Assembly: GCA_024663395.1 (NCBI GenBank)
Contig: JANFAH010000012.1
Coordinates: forward strand, 310,001-374,000
Direction of reading: 5' to 3'
Length of the DNA stretch: 64,000 bases
Origin: Pisolithus tinctorius
Taxonomy: Eukaryota; Basidiomycota; Agaricomycetes; Boletales; Pisolithaceae
In this document: in pieces, positions 10,957 to 21,154 of the stretch
Layout of the letters: each line of letters opens with the position of its first letter
How positions within the stretch are numbered: the stretch's first letter is position 1
Notes under the pieces: generated by a model
What the model was told of the DNA's origin: nothing
Seen by the model: the letters and a program-made list of their open reading frames with translations, nothing else
Database searches by the model: none
Made by a program: the position numbers and the translations under genes

Positions 10957-12720
10957 TGTCACACACCAAAGGTGTTGTGGACATGGTTACAGCTGACTCT
11001 GCATAACTCATTGATGAGTTGTGTGCCATGCCATCAATGCAGATGAAGACTATAGCCCTCATGCATAGAAAGACTGCTGGACATGAGCAGTCATCCTTCA
11101 CACAACAATGAGTCATCAGTGCTAAAGAGAAAAGAGAAAGCAAGTTAAGCACACATCAAAAGTTTTTAGCACCCATGTATGGCATTCTGGTTTTCATCAT
11201 ATCTCCACCATTTCCAAAGATATCAACTCCATTCTCACACTTGCTTAAAGTGCTCAGCCATGCAATTTTGCCTTCCAGTTTTGGAAAGGATCATCACATC
11301 CTATGCATTTCTACATCACTCCATCCATCAGATGCTCATTTCACTAAGTCCATCAGAAATGGCCACCTCTTCATCAATCACCTCACTTGTCTCTTTTGCC
11401 AGAGACAGTGGCTACATATATCTGCCAGGCATTCCCATCAGCTTCCATCCTGAAGCCCCCTGGTTCATCTCATCATTGTCAGCCCTGTCTCATCCCATAC
11501 AACTTGGTCAGCATGTTCTCCTTGTCAGTATGACTTCCAGAAGGATGTTCTTTGGTTGCCTCAGGTCTGTCACTCAGTTAGAAAGGTCTTATGTGGTCAT
11601 TTTGGTCTCCCCACTTGATGAAGCATATGGATTGTTCCTCCCTGCTCCCTGCAATGTCTTTATTCCAATCTCATCCATCACACTCCCCACATTGCAACTG
11701 CTGCAGTATGATCTACTGTTCTCCAGCCTCCCTGATCACATCCATGACAAGTATGACATGTATCTTGCCTTCTTATTGCAAGACCCAGCAGAAGACATCC
11801 CCCCTTCTCCTTCTCCTCCATCAGAGCCCCATTCATAAAGCTTTTGTTAACTTTGCTGAGAGGATGAATGGGTGGGAGACATGATCACCTATGCTCCCAT
11901 TACCCCACAGACCCCCAATGCCCTAGCTCTTTGACACCTGACTCATGCCCTTCAATTCTGGAATTAATACTTCCCTCTCTGGAAACACTGTCCATCTGTC
12001 ATGCCATCTTTGGATCTAGTGATGTCTCTGCTGACATCTGACATGCATTCCACCCCCTAATGTGATATCAGTGTGCTTACTCAGTTTCTGACATTCTTTG
12101 ACTCATACTGTGATATTTTGACTGTCCTTGACTCATTCATTGTCAATACTTACCAATCCTCCTTGCTTGCTTACTTTTCATTTCTCACTTACTCATCATG
12201 ATTACTCATTGCTTACAGTCCTTACACATTACTTACCAAGCATTTGTGCCTCATTTGTCATAGGCTGTGCTCCCCCCACAGTATATAAACCCCCATGTAC
12301 TTAGCTAAAAAAAAAGTGAATCAGAAGCCATCCAGTCAGTCAGTTCAGTTCATCTCAGACCTAACTCATCATTGACAGTTGAGGCTCATTCAGAAGGGTC
12401 TATGTGTCACCATTCATCATACTTGGTAGTTGAGGCTCCATCAAGGGTCTATCTACCTCCATCCTTTATCTGAAGCTTTATCCACACTTAGTCAGCAGTC
12501 TTACTTAGTCATCCTCCTGCTCCTGCATAACTCATTGACAACTTGTGCAAATAGTCCTTTTGGCTGAATACCTTCACTCTATCCAGCATCCCCCATCCAG
12601 TTATCATCCATTCATCTACTCCTGTGTAACTCATCAACAACTTGCATGAGGAGCACCTGCCACCAAAGTATCCCCACTTTAGATTTTTCTGCCTTCCAGG
12701 TTCCATGGAGGTACACCACC
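10957..12720 (+). mobile_element. Family D repeat, single arm
   Basis: It starts with TGTCACACACCAAAGGTG, the same terminus seen at both ends of the inverted D complex (41381-51810). It then carries, in order, an open reading frame, a promoter-like stretch with GTATATAAACC (about 12,281) and an inner part ending near CACCACC. It matches the left arm of the complex over its whole length. Its inner end is cut short where unrelated DNA begins, and it lacks a partner arm, so it is a truncated or solo copy. CpG-poor, hence old. Confidence 0.6.
11179..11838 (+). CDS. Conserved family D open reading frame, function unknown
   Basis: A 219-codon frame (first codon at 11179) that stays open in this copy, in the left arm of the D complex (41707-42264) and, interrupted by A-minus, in the right arm. 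Shared segments include GYIYLPGIP, SFHPEAPW, VSMTSRRMFFGCLRS, SPLDEAYGLFLPAPC and LPDHIHDKYDM, ending in a proline/serine tail. The arms differ at many bases while this frame persists, which suggests a genuine protein, perhaps the C-terminal part of a larger one. I do not recognise any domain; it is not an obvious gag, protease or polymerase. Confidence 0.4.
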   Translation: MAFWFSSYLHHFQRYQLHSHTCLKCSAMQFCLPVLERIITSYAFLHHSIHQMLISLSPSEMATSSSITSLVSFARDSGYIYLPGIPISFHPEAPWFISSLSALSHPIQLGQHVLLVSMTSRRMFFGCLRSVTQLERSYVVILVSPLDEAYGLFLPAPCNVFIPISSITLPTLQLLQYDLLFSSLPDHIHDKYDMYLAFLLQDPAEDIPPSPSPPSEPHS

Positions 12721-13376
12721 AAATGTGAGGGTTGCATACTAGGCAGAGCAGGAGTTGGAAGTTTAGGGAAAAGAGTTGAGAGACTTTTCAATGTGTTATT
12801 GCACACTGAGGTCACAGTGACTTTATTGCAGTTACTTGTTGCCCAATGGCACTGTAATGTGGTGAACTGGCCATTGGATTGAAGTGGAATATGGGTACAA
12901 ATGCCAGTCTTAACCCAGCAGCCTTTGGGACACTGGAGCTCCCAGACATTCTGGGAGTTTGGATGAGACATGAGTTCCCCATGAAGGAAGAGCTTGAGGA
13001 AAGCATCACTTGTTGCTTCATTGGTAAGGCATGTCTTCTCTGCTGGATGTAATGGTAGAGGTTTACCTGTGAATGTAAAATTTGCTGATGAGGTAAATGC
13101 AGTGTTGTTGTTGTTATTATTGATTGTAAATAGGGGGTGATTATTGTGATCATTATCAATTGAAATCTTGGTATAATTATCTTCAAAAGTCAGGAAGGTT
13201 GAGTCCTGAAGCTCTAACAGTCTATCCATAAGCATTTGCATGTCTGGCTCTGTTGAGGAGATGGTATCTTGAAAGCATTGTGAGTCTGAGTCCACCTGTG
13301 CAAACCTAGCAAATAATTCCTGCATTTCTGGCATGCATGATATGCTATCTTGAGAGAATTGTGAGCCCATGTTCAT
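12612..13376 (-). CDS. Unrecognised open frame, 3' part replaced by family D sequence
   Basis: A 254-codon minus frame starting at ATG 13376. The first roughly 215 residues are unique in the window: an acidic/Gln-rich start, an Asn run (INNNNNN), then a Cys-containing segment (WELQCPKGCWVKTGICTH, LQCHWATSNCNK). From about 12,720 down, the frame runs into the D repeat, so the natural C-terminus is lost. The B-old element inserted 55 bp upstream of the ATG. CpG is depleted as in old repeats. It may be part of a transposon protein. Function unknown. Confidence 0.35.
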   Translation of the reverse strand: MNMGSQFSQDSISCMPEMQELFARFAQVDSDSQCFQDTISSTEPDMQMLMDRLLELQDSTFLTFEDNYTKISIDNDHNNHPLFTINNNNNNTAFTSSANFTFTGKPLPLHPAEKTCLTNEATSDAFLKLFLHGELMSHPNSQNVWELQCPKGCWVKTGICTHIPLQSNGQFTTLQCHWATSNCNKVTVTSVCNNTLKSLSTLFPKLPTPALPSMQPSHLVVYLHGTWKAEKSKVGILWWQVLLMQVVDELHRSR

Positions 13377-13431
13377 AGGAGGATTATAACTTATAATTTA
13401 AACACTGCATTGTAGTTGGGGGGAGGGTAAT

Positions 13432-14137
13432 TGTCAAGTTTGGGCTGACTCCAACCAACTCTGACACTAGACAAGGTCTGGGAAGAGGTATGGAAGCAAG
13501 TCTGACATAGAAGGAAGGAACTCTGACTAGCAGATGATCAGCAAGAATGAAGTCTGCTGAGACAGAGGCAGAGCAGAGTGAGGGTGTCAGGTTTAGCTCA
13601 TGTGCTACCCCCTTGCACAATCTCAGCCCTTGTATTTCAGAGTAGAGAATGAGAACAGACAGAAGACAGAGAGAGAGAAGGAGTAGGAACTAAGTTGATA
13701 TTCATACTGAAGGACAGTACATGCTTTTATACTGCTACAGAGGTACAATAACTGGAATTGGAACTGACATACAGAGACTCATAAATTTTCAAGTAAAAAC
13801 TTCCTAGACAACAAATGAAGGGAGGATGGAGAACATATGACAAGTAACATAGAACAAACCAAAAAGGAAACAGTCCAGGTGCTGGACCATGCAGTGTGCA
13901 CACTGCAGAGTACCTGACTGTGTACTGTCAAGGAGAAGTCCAAAGGGAGGTCACATGACCCCCCAGAGAACAGCCTGCTCAGTCCAATGGTAGACCAGTA
14001 CAAGTCCAACAGCAGTCAGAGCAGAGAAGGTTTTGTAAACATCAGAGGATGGGCAGAGTTGGAGCAGAGTGAGGGAACAACCAGTGGAGGAGGGTGCAGA
14101 GTTAGTGGGGACTTAGGATAAATGCATGGTCATGACA
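13432..14137 (-). repeat. 3' LTR of B-old
   Basis: 706 bp, starts TGTCAAGTTTGGGCTGACTC and ends GCATGGTCATGACA. Same order of sequence as the LTRs at 17408, 31691 and 52216, but with CpG sites converted to TpG/CpA. The minus strand carries AGTATAAAAGC upstream of the inferred transcription start. Confidence 0.85.
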
Positions 14138-14331
14138 GTGCCCCCCCCTTAGGGCCTGAACCCCTGAAGGCTGCTTGTTTGGAACAAGATCAACACAAAT
14201 TGATCATTTTGAAATTGTTTTGATGCCTTGAGGACAACAGTCCAGCCACAGCAGAGCTCCATCAGAGTTCAAAGAACCACTTAAAAACATGTGTTAGGGT
14301 GCTGAACCCTTGTATCCCATCCCCAATCATC

Positions 14332-15566
14332 ATGTCCTCTCAGCACCAGACCAAAACCCCCCAGCCCACCCCTGGTCACTCTCGTGACTACTCCCAGGTC
14401 ACTGACAATGACCTAGTTGTCCTTGCAGATGACTCAATGGACACTGAACACAAGAAGGCAGCAGAGAAGGCCTGTCAGCAAGAAGAGGCAGAGAAGAAGG
14501 AGTGAGGGTGCAAGGCCAAATGAGAGGAGGCCAAGCAATGAAAGGCAGAGGAGGTGTGACTGGAGGTGGAGCAGAGGCAGAGAGAGGAGGAAGAAGTGTG
14601 GAGGAAGGCAGCCAAGGAAGTGGAGGTGCAGAGGGTGAAAGCAGTGGTGGGGGGGCTGAGAGACAGCAGCAGAGGGCATCAGAGGAGAGGGCCCAGGCCA
14701 AGCAGAGAGAGGCTGCACAAAGGTAAGTGATGGAGTGCTGTGAGCCAGGCAGAGCTGACTCATATTTTTACCTTCTCAGGTTAAGTGGCATGGTGTATGA
14801 TGTCAACACTGCCCAGAGGGTCCCTGGGACCTCTGTGGTGGTCACTGCAACCAGGAGGCCCCTGTGCACCCACTGTATAGTGGGTCAGACAGCAGGGCAG
14901 TGCAAGCCAGGACAAGGCAAGACCAGGGCCTGCATGCCCTGTCACAACAAGAAAAAGGTTTGTAGCTGGATGAGGGAGGACATGGTGGCAGGGCTGTCAC
15001 AGAAAAGAGTGGGGACAGGGAGCTCCAAAGGGGAGAAGAAGAGGCCATGAGGGAAGGGGAAGGCAAGGGCAACAGAGACAGAAGAGGTGGATGATGAGCA
15101 GGAGGCAGGTGGAGAGGAGGACAAGCTGGCAATGCTGCTTGAGGGCCCCTCAGGGGCAAGAGTCCACATGTGGTGGGTGGAGTGGGAGAGGGAGTGGAAG
15201 CTGCAAGCCATGGAGAGGCAGGCCAAAGTGCAAGAGATAGCTGCACTGGTCTTCGAGAGGATGGCAGAGGCTGCAGAGTGGATGGTGGAGGCTGCAGAGC
15301 AGACAGCTGATGAGTGGGGGCTGTACCATGCCTGGGTGGAGTGGGCAGAGATGAGGAGGAGGGAGGATGTGCATGAGGCCAGGATGGCCAAGCTTGAGCA
15401 CATGGGAGGAGGTTGGAAGAGGCCACAATTGGAGGTGGTGGAGGGCAAGAACAAGGAGGTGGACAAAGGTGTGGAGGGGGATAATGAGGAAGAAGAGGAA
15501 GTCAGGGAAGTACAGGGAGGTGGGGAAGAACAGGAGGGTGGTGGAGAACAGGTGATGGAGGAGTAG
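14332..15566 (+). pseudogene. Antisense extra gene of B-old (coiled-coil, six-cysteine protein), decayed
   Basis: Exon 1 14332-14722, intron 14723-14779 (GTAAGT...CTCAG), exon 2 14780-15566. It is the older copy of the gene at 18315-19577 and keeps the intron at the same codon. Exon 1 has early stops (the sequence EAEKKE then TGA, where the younger copy has arginine codons) and exon 2 is interrupted near 15,048. The cysteine cluster CTHCIVGQTAGQC followed by ACMPCHNKKKVCSW is intact. So is the acidic tail (EEEEEVREVQ) down to the stop, which shows where the full protein ends. Confidence 0.7.
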
Positions 15567-15742
15567 AGTAGTTTTCTTTTTTTCTTTTTTGTTTGTATTT
15601 TGTACCACTATGAAATAGACTTGTGATTTTACTTTTTGACTCTGAGATGTGAGATGAACAGGCAGAGAAAATTCTAAGGGACTTAAGGAAGTTCAGAAAG
15701 GGGTAGAGCTGGCCCATGGAGTATGGTTATGTGGGTGGAGTA

Positions 15743-16372
15743 CTATGGCAGAGGTTGGTACAGGCCAGGTTTATGCAGATAGCATTCATGGAAGGCAGAG
15801 ATGATGTTGGAAGCATGATCCAACTCAGTTGCAAGCAACCAAGAGGTTTCTTCATCAGTGTTCTCATAACCAGCCCAGCAGACTAGGTATAAGAGTTGGC
15901 AGTGGCAGCAGTGGCAGTCCACCTTAGAGTCAAGTATCCCCAACACTTCATACTCAAGGTCACCATCAACATCTACTGGTGGAGGCAGAGGTTGTTGTCA
16001 GTCTGGGAAGGGATTAGCCACTGCAGTTTCCAATTGTGAGACATGGAAGACGAGATGGACCAAGTGCATAGAGTCAGGGAGCTTTAGGGTGACCAAGTGC
16101 ATACCTGGCTTGGCCAAGATGATGAATGGACCTAAGTACTTTGCAGAGAGCTTTTCCAAGGGATGAGTGGAGTGGAAGTACTTGGCTTTGATGTAGGCCT
16201 GTTCTCCAACCTTGAACTCAGGCAGAGGTATGTGTTTGGCATCTGCTGGACCCTGATAGTGCTGCTGAGTGGCAGACATCTCAGAGCAGAGGAAGTCATG
16301 AAGGGTGGAGAGCTCAACAATGTAGTCATGAGCCTGTGGAGAGGTGAAGTCTTGGTCAGGGACCACAGACAG
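15743..16372 (-). pseudogene. B-old integrase C-terminus and chromodomain
   Basis: Minus frames contain VVPDQDFTSPQAHDYIVELS, KYLGPFIILAKPG and FHVSQLETAVANP (integrase C-terminal GPF/Y region), then a chromodomain-like segment LLYLVCWAGYENTDEETSWL. It aligns along its length with 19785-20414 of B-young. Stops arise at former CpG sites. It ends abruptly at 16372, where family D sequence starts and the catalytic core of integrase is missing. Confidence 0.75.
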
Positions 16373-17249
16373 TGCTCCTGTCACCCCACAGACCCCCAAA
16401 GCTTGACCCCTGTTGGCATCTGACTCACCCTGTCCACTTTTGGATGTACTGTATTGGCATCAGATTGGTGCTGCCCCTCTGTCATTCCACTTTGGCCTAG
16501 AAGTGATCTCTTCGAGATGTGACATGCACAGCCTCCCCCTAATGTGATTCCAGTGTGCTTTCCCAGTTCCTGACATTACTTGACTCATACTTTGACATTC
16601 TGACTGTCCTTGACTCACCTATTGCCAATACTTACCAATCATTTGACATTGCTTACTGATTCTTCACTTTTTGGCTTACTTATCCTTACCAATGCTCACC
16701 AATGCTTTCTAAGATGATTACCCACCACTTACATTCCTTACCTATCACTTACCAATCACTTACCAAGTGTTTGCACCTTGTTTTCCATAGGCAATGCCCC
16801 TGTACTGTATATAAATCACTGTACTTAGATAGCTGAAGAAGAAGACATCAGAGAGCCCCTCTTGCTTGCATTTTATCATCTCTCAGTGCATCATTCATCA
16901 GCTTCAATAGTTGAGACTTTATTAAGGGTCTAACTACTGTCTACTTATACTTCACTCCAAGTCCTCCCTGGGCTCAGTGCAGCTCAGAACATCAAATTAA
17001 GTCTTCATTCATCCTTCTGTAGGCTGACAGCAGTCTACCCCATCACAATCCTCTTGCATTCCTGCTCCCTCTTCATCAGGAGCACCCCCAACCCTCAGCA
17101 CTTGTCTTTGAGTGTTGCAGCTTGCAAAAACCCACCCAGATAAAAGGTTCCACCACCTAGGTACCACATAGGCACACCACCACTTGCTTTCATTGTCTTT
17201 TGTGTTGGTTTTGGTTGGTTTCCACCACTGAACCACACTTTGACTCACA
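16373..17249 (+). mobile_element. Family D inner unit (LTR-like, about 877 bp) in B-old
   Basis: Starts TGCTCCTGTCACCCCACAG and ends CTTTGACTCACA, giving TG...CA ends, and contains CTGTATATAAATC (about 16,812) as a promoter-like TATA. Both arms of the D complex share it from the same first base, and it resembles the right arm more than the left. It joins integrase sequence on its left to RNase H sequence on its right. It has no matching flanks, as expected if two D copies recombined and deleted the DNA between them. Confidence 0.55.
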
Positions 17250-17407
17250 GCAGATGGAAAGGTTAAACTGGGAAAGGTGCTCCAACCAGCAGGCCTGTTG
17301 ACAGGTGAGAACCTTAGAAGTGGAAAAGTACTCAAGGTTTTTGTGGTCCATCACCATGTTGACAGGTAAGGCAGAACCTTCTAGGTAATGCTGCCAATGG
17401 TGGAAGG
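17250..17407 (-). pseudogene. B-old RNase H fragment left of the B-young insertion
   Basis: The minus strand reads a peptide equivalent to LEYFSTSKVLTRRQACWSEY of B-young (RNase H region), here with LTCQQACWLEHLSQFNLSI. It continues at 32396-32463 after B-young is removed. The last five bases, GAAGG (17403-17407), are repeated at 32391-32395. Confidence 0.75.
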
Positions 17408-18121
17408 TGTCAAGTCCAGGCCTACTCTGACCAACTCCGACGCTTAACAAGGTCCAGAGGAGGGTTTGGAAGCAAGTCTGACACAGAAGAACAGAACTCT
17501 GACTAGCGGAGTGTCAGCAGGAATGAAGACCGCCGAGACAAAGGTGGAGCAGAGTGAGGGTGTTGGGTTTAGCTCGTGTGCTACCCCCTTGCACGATCTC
17601 AGCCCTCGTATTTCAGAGGGAGAGTACAGATGGAGAGTCGGAGATAACTCCGACAGACGGAAGACGGAATCAGAGGGAGTAGGAACTAAGTTGATATTCG
17701 TACTGAAGAACAGCAGAGTACAGTACATGTTTTTATACTGCTATGGAGGTACAGTAATCGGAATCAGAACTGACATATGGAGACTCATAAATTTTCAAGT
17801 AGAACTTCCTGGACGATGAATGAAGGGTAGACAGAGGACATAAGAACGGGTAACACAGAACATCCAGAAAAGGAAACAGTCCAGGTGCTGGACCATGCGG
17901 TGAGTGCGCTGCAGAGTACCTGACTGTGAAGGTAGTCACATGACCCCTCAGAGAACGGACCGCTCAGTCCAGTAGGAGAGCAACACAAGTCCAACAGCAG
18001 TCGGAGCGGAGATGGTTCGCAACCAACAGAAGTTGGGCGGAGTTGGTGCAGAGTGAGCGGATGACCAGTGGAAAAGGTTGCAGAGTGAGCAAAGACTTAT
18101 GACGAACACATGGTTATGACA
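17408..18121 (-). repeat. 3' LTR of B-young
   Basis: 714 bp, TGTCAAGTCC...GGTTATGACA. The plus strand has ATATTCGTACT at 17694-17704. On the minus strand, AGTACGAATAT lies about 33 nt after a TATAAAA box and is the proposed transcript 5' end. The other LTR is 14 nt shorter. Confidence 0.88.
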
Positions 18122-18314
18122 GTGCCCCCCCCTTAGGGCCTGAACCCCTGAAGGCCGTATGTACGGGACGAGATCAACACGAGTTGATCATTTGAAATTA
18201 CTTTGATGCCTCGAGGATGATGGCTTTAGCTGTGGCGGAGCTCTGTCAGAGTTCGAAGTACCGCTTAAAAACACGTGTTAGGGTACTGAACCTTCGTCCC
18301 TTCCCCCCATCATC

Positions 18315-19577
18315 ATGCCTTCCCAGCGCCAGAGCAACACCCCCCAGCCAACCCCTGGCCATGTCCGCAACTACTCCCAAGTCACGGATGAAGAGCTGGT
18401 CATCCTCACCAACGACTCCACCGACACTGAGCGAGAGAAGTCTGCGGAGAAGGCACGCCAACGAGAGGAGGCCGAGCGGAGAGAGAGAGAGCGCAAGGCA
18501 GAGCGCAAGGCCAAGCATGAGGAGGCCAAGAGGCGGAAGGCGGAGGAGGAGCGGTTGGAGGCAGAGCGGAAGAAGAGAGCAGAAGAGGAGGCTCAGAGGA
18601 GAAGGGTGGCAGAGGAAGAGGAGGCTCGAAAGAAGAGGGCGGCAGAGGAAGAGGCGGAGAGGCAGAGGCAGAGAGCCCAGGCCAGGAGGGACGAGGCCAC
18701 ACAGAGGTGAGTAGCAGATTACTGCAAGTCAGGCCGAGCTGACCTATTATTATTATTATTTTTTTTGACCTTACTCTATTTCAGGTTGACCGGTGCGGTG
18801 TACGATGTCAACACCGCCCAGAAGGTCCCTGGGGCCTCTGTGGTGGTCACCACAACCAAGAGAGCCCCCTGCACTCACTGTATAGCGAGTCTGATGGCAG
18901 GGCAGTGCGAGCCGGGGCAAGGTAAGACCAGGGCCTGCATGCCCTGTCACAACAAGAAGAAGACATGCAGTTGGACATGGGAAGAGGTGGTGGCGGGGCC
19001 CTCGTGGAAGAGAGCAGGGACAGGGAGCTCCCAAGGAGAGAAGAAGAAGAGGACGCAAGGGAAGGGGAAGGAGAAAGCGACAGAGACGGAGGAAGCGGAC
19101 GACGAGTGGGAGATAGGCAGAGAAGACGAGGAGGAGCCAGCAACACCACACGAGGGACCCTCAGGAGCGGGGGTCTCCTCCTGGTGGATGGAGTGGGAGT
19201 GGGAGCGGCAGCTGCAGGCTGCAGAGAGGTATGTGGCAGCGCACGAGAAGGCTGCAACAGCCTTCGAGAGGATGGCAAGGGCAGCGGAGTGGATGGCGGA
19301 GGCTGTGGAGTGGACAGCCAACGAGTGGGGGCTGAACCGTGAGTGGGCAGAATGGGTGGAGATGAGGAGGAGGGAGGATGCGTGAGAGGCCAGGATGGCT
19401 GAGGTTGAGCACACAGGCGGAGGATGGAAGAGGCCTCAGTTGGAGGTGGAGGAGGACAAGAACGAGGAAGCAGATGAAGGTGCGGAGGGGGATAACGAGG
19501 AAGAGGAAGAAGTCGGAGGAGAGAAGGAAGGCGGAGAAGAACAGGAGGGTGGCAGAGGACAAGTGATGGAAGAGTAG
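18315..19577 (+). CDS. Antisense extra gene of B-young: coiled-coil protein with Zn2Cys6-like cysteine cluster
   Basis: Exon 1 18315-18706 begins MPSQRQSNTPQPTPGHVRNY, then about 90 residues of alternating Glu/Arg/Lys/Ala typical of a long charged coiled coil. A 78-nt intron (18707-18784, GTGAGT...TTTCAG) joins ATQR to LTGAVYDVNTAQKVPG. Exon 2 has a six-cysteine cluster, C-x2-C-x8-C-x9-C-x2-C-x6-C, starting at CTHC and ending KKKTCSW, then basic and acidic stretches and a tryptophan-rich helix (SWWMEWEWERQLQ). A TGA at 19383-19385 truncates it. The B-old copy is open there, and the frame continues to a stop at 19577, so the full protein was about 390 residues. It lies opposite to gag-pol, between chromodomain and 3' LTR, with a TATA-like CTTAAAAAC about 45 nt upstream. 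The cluster resembles fungal binuclear zinc DNA-binding domains. A role in regulating the element is inference only. Confidence 0.65.
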
Positions 19578-19784
19578 AGTAGTTTTGTTTTCTTTTTTCT
19601 TTTTCTTTTTTTTTTTTTTTTTTTGTCTTTAGTTTGTATATTTTGTATTACTACGAGATAGACTTGTGATTTTGTTTGTGACTCTGAGAAGTGAAATGGA
19701 TAAGTGGAGAAAATTCTAAAGTACTTAAGGTAGTTCAGTAAGAGGCGGAGTTGGCCCACAGAGGAAGTGTATGTAGGCAGAGTA

Positions 19785-20615
19785 TTATGGTGGAGGTTGG
19801 TATGGGCCAGGTTTGTGTGGATAGCGTTCATGGAAAGTGGATACTATGTTGGAAGCATGATCTAGCTCAGTTGCAAGCAACCAAGAGGTTTCTTCGTTGG
19901 TGTTCTTGTACCCAGCCCAGCAGACTAGATACAAGAGTTGACAGTGGCAGCGATGGTGGTCCACCTTAGAGTCAAGTATCTCTGATACTTTGTACTCAAG
20001 GTCACCATTGACATCCACTGGCGGAGGCAGATGTTGTTGCCGGTTTGGGAAAGGGTTAGCCACTGCAGCTTCCAGTTGTGAGACATGGAAGACCGGATGT
20101 ACCAAGCGCATAGAGTCAGGGAGCTTAAGGGTGACAGAATGCGTACCTGGCCTGGTCAGGATGGTGAATGGACCTAAGTACTTTTCGGAGAGTTTTTCCG
20201 AAGGATGAGTGGAGCGGAAGTACTTGGCTTTGACGTAGGCCTGTTCTCCGACCTTGAACTCAGGCAGAGGTATGCATTTAGCATCTGCTGGACCCTGGTA
20301 GCACTGTTGAGTGGCGGACATTTCGGAGTGGAGGAAGTCATGAAGGGCGGAGAGCTCGATGATGTAGTCGTGAGCCCTTGGAGAGGTGAAGTCTTGGTCA
20401 GGGACCACAGACAAGTTTGGATGGTATCCCTTGTTAGCGAAGAAGGGAGAAACTCCAGTAGTCGCACTTGGTGCATTGTTGAAAGCGAACTCCGCTAGAG
20501 GTAATAGCTCAGCCCAGTTGTCTTGTTGGTAGTTGCAGTAGACACAAAGGTACTGTTTGAGGGTCTGGTTTGTTCACTCAGTCTGGCCATCGCCTTCTGG
20601 GTGGTAACCCAAAGT
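19785..20615 (-). pseudogene. B-young integrase C-terminal half and chromodomain
   Basis: Continues the integrase cut by A-plus. Starting at 20615 it reads TLGYHPEGDGQTE (the last catalytic Glu region), then TGA where Arg is expected. Further on come SVVPDQDFTSPRAHDYIIEL, EKYLGPFTILTRPG and FHVSQLEAAVANPFP (GPF/Y module), then a chromodomain-like stretch (LLYLVCWAGYKNTNEETSWL, HASNIVSTFHERYPHKPGP). Chromodomains of this kind direct integration to modified histones (family knowledge). Confidence 0.8.
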
Positions 20616-21067
20616 TGTTACATTTCACCCCTAACTTTTCCTCTTCTGTTGTACATTTACTTTACTTTTGATCCGTTGGACTCAGTTTCCTTTTAGAGCT
20701 GTCTTCTCTCTGATCTGACGGCTCTCTATTTCCACCACTGGCATTACTAGCTCATTACATGCTTAGGACATGTGTCGTCATTGTTCAACCAATGGTGTAG
20801 TTACCTCGGGTACATGAGGATGCCTCATGGTCCTCTTCTTGTAGTATTTAGACCGCTGGCTCAAGTCCTGGAAACCCAGACTTGAGCTGCTCAATTGTAT
20901 GCAGTGTTCTCAGAACTTCGCCCTCAATATCCCTAACCAGGATCACTCTTACCGGCATTGCCACAAATCCTCTGTTGTTTACAGAGGTTACTGCAGCCGT
21001 TGCTCAGTAAGAAACCTTAGTCTGCGTTTGACCTCTCCCTACATCTTGACTTCGGTCGAGCGTAACA
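20616..21067 (+). repeat. 5' LTR of A-plus
   Basis: 452 bp. GTATTTAGAC (about 20,845) is TATA-like, and about 30 nt later the LTR reads AGACTTGAGCT, which is complementary to the primer site just inside the element (21070-21080). Confidence 0.9.
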
Positions 21068-21154
21068 AAAGCTCAAGTCTAACAGCCTTTGGCCAAAATG
21101 GTCACTGCCTAGTGCACCACCATGAACCCCAGAAACAACTGACGTTGGGCACCA

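Noticed and set aside
14399..15608. Long minus-strand frames rich in Pro/Ser/Leu opposite the antisense gene
   Set aside because: They are mirror frames of a purine-rich coiled-coil coding strand; the plus strand has the conserved intron and cysteine cluster.
18406..19562. Minus-strand Pro/Leu-rich ORFs over B-young extra gene
   Set aside because: Same shadow effect of the Glu/Lys/Arg-rich plus-strand gene.
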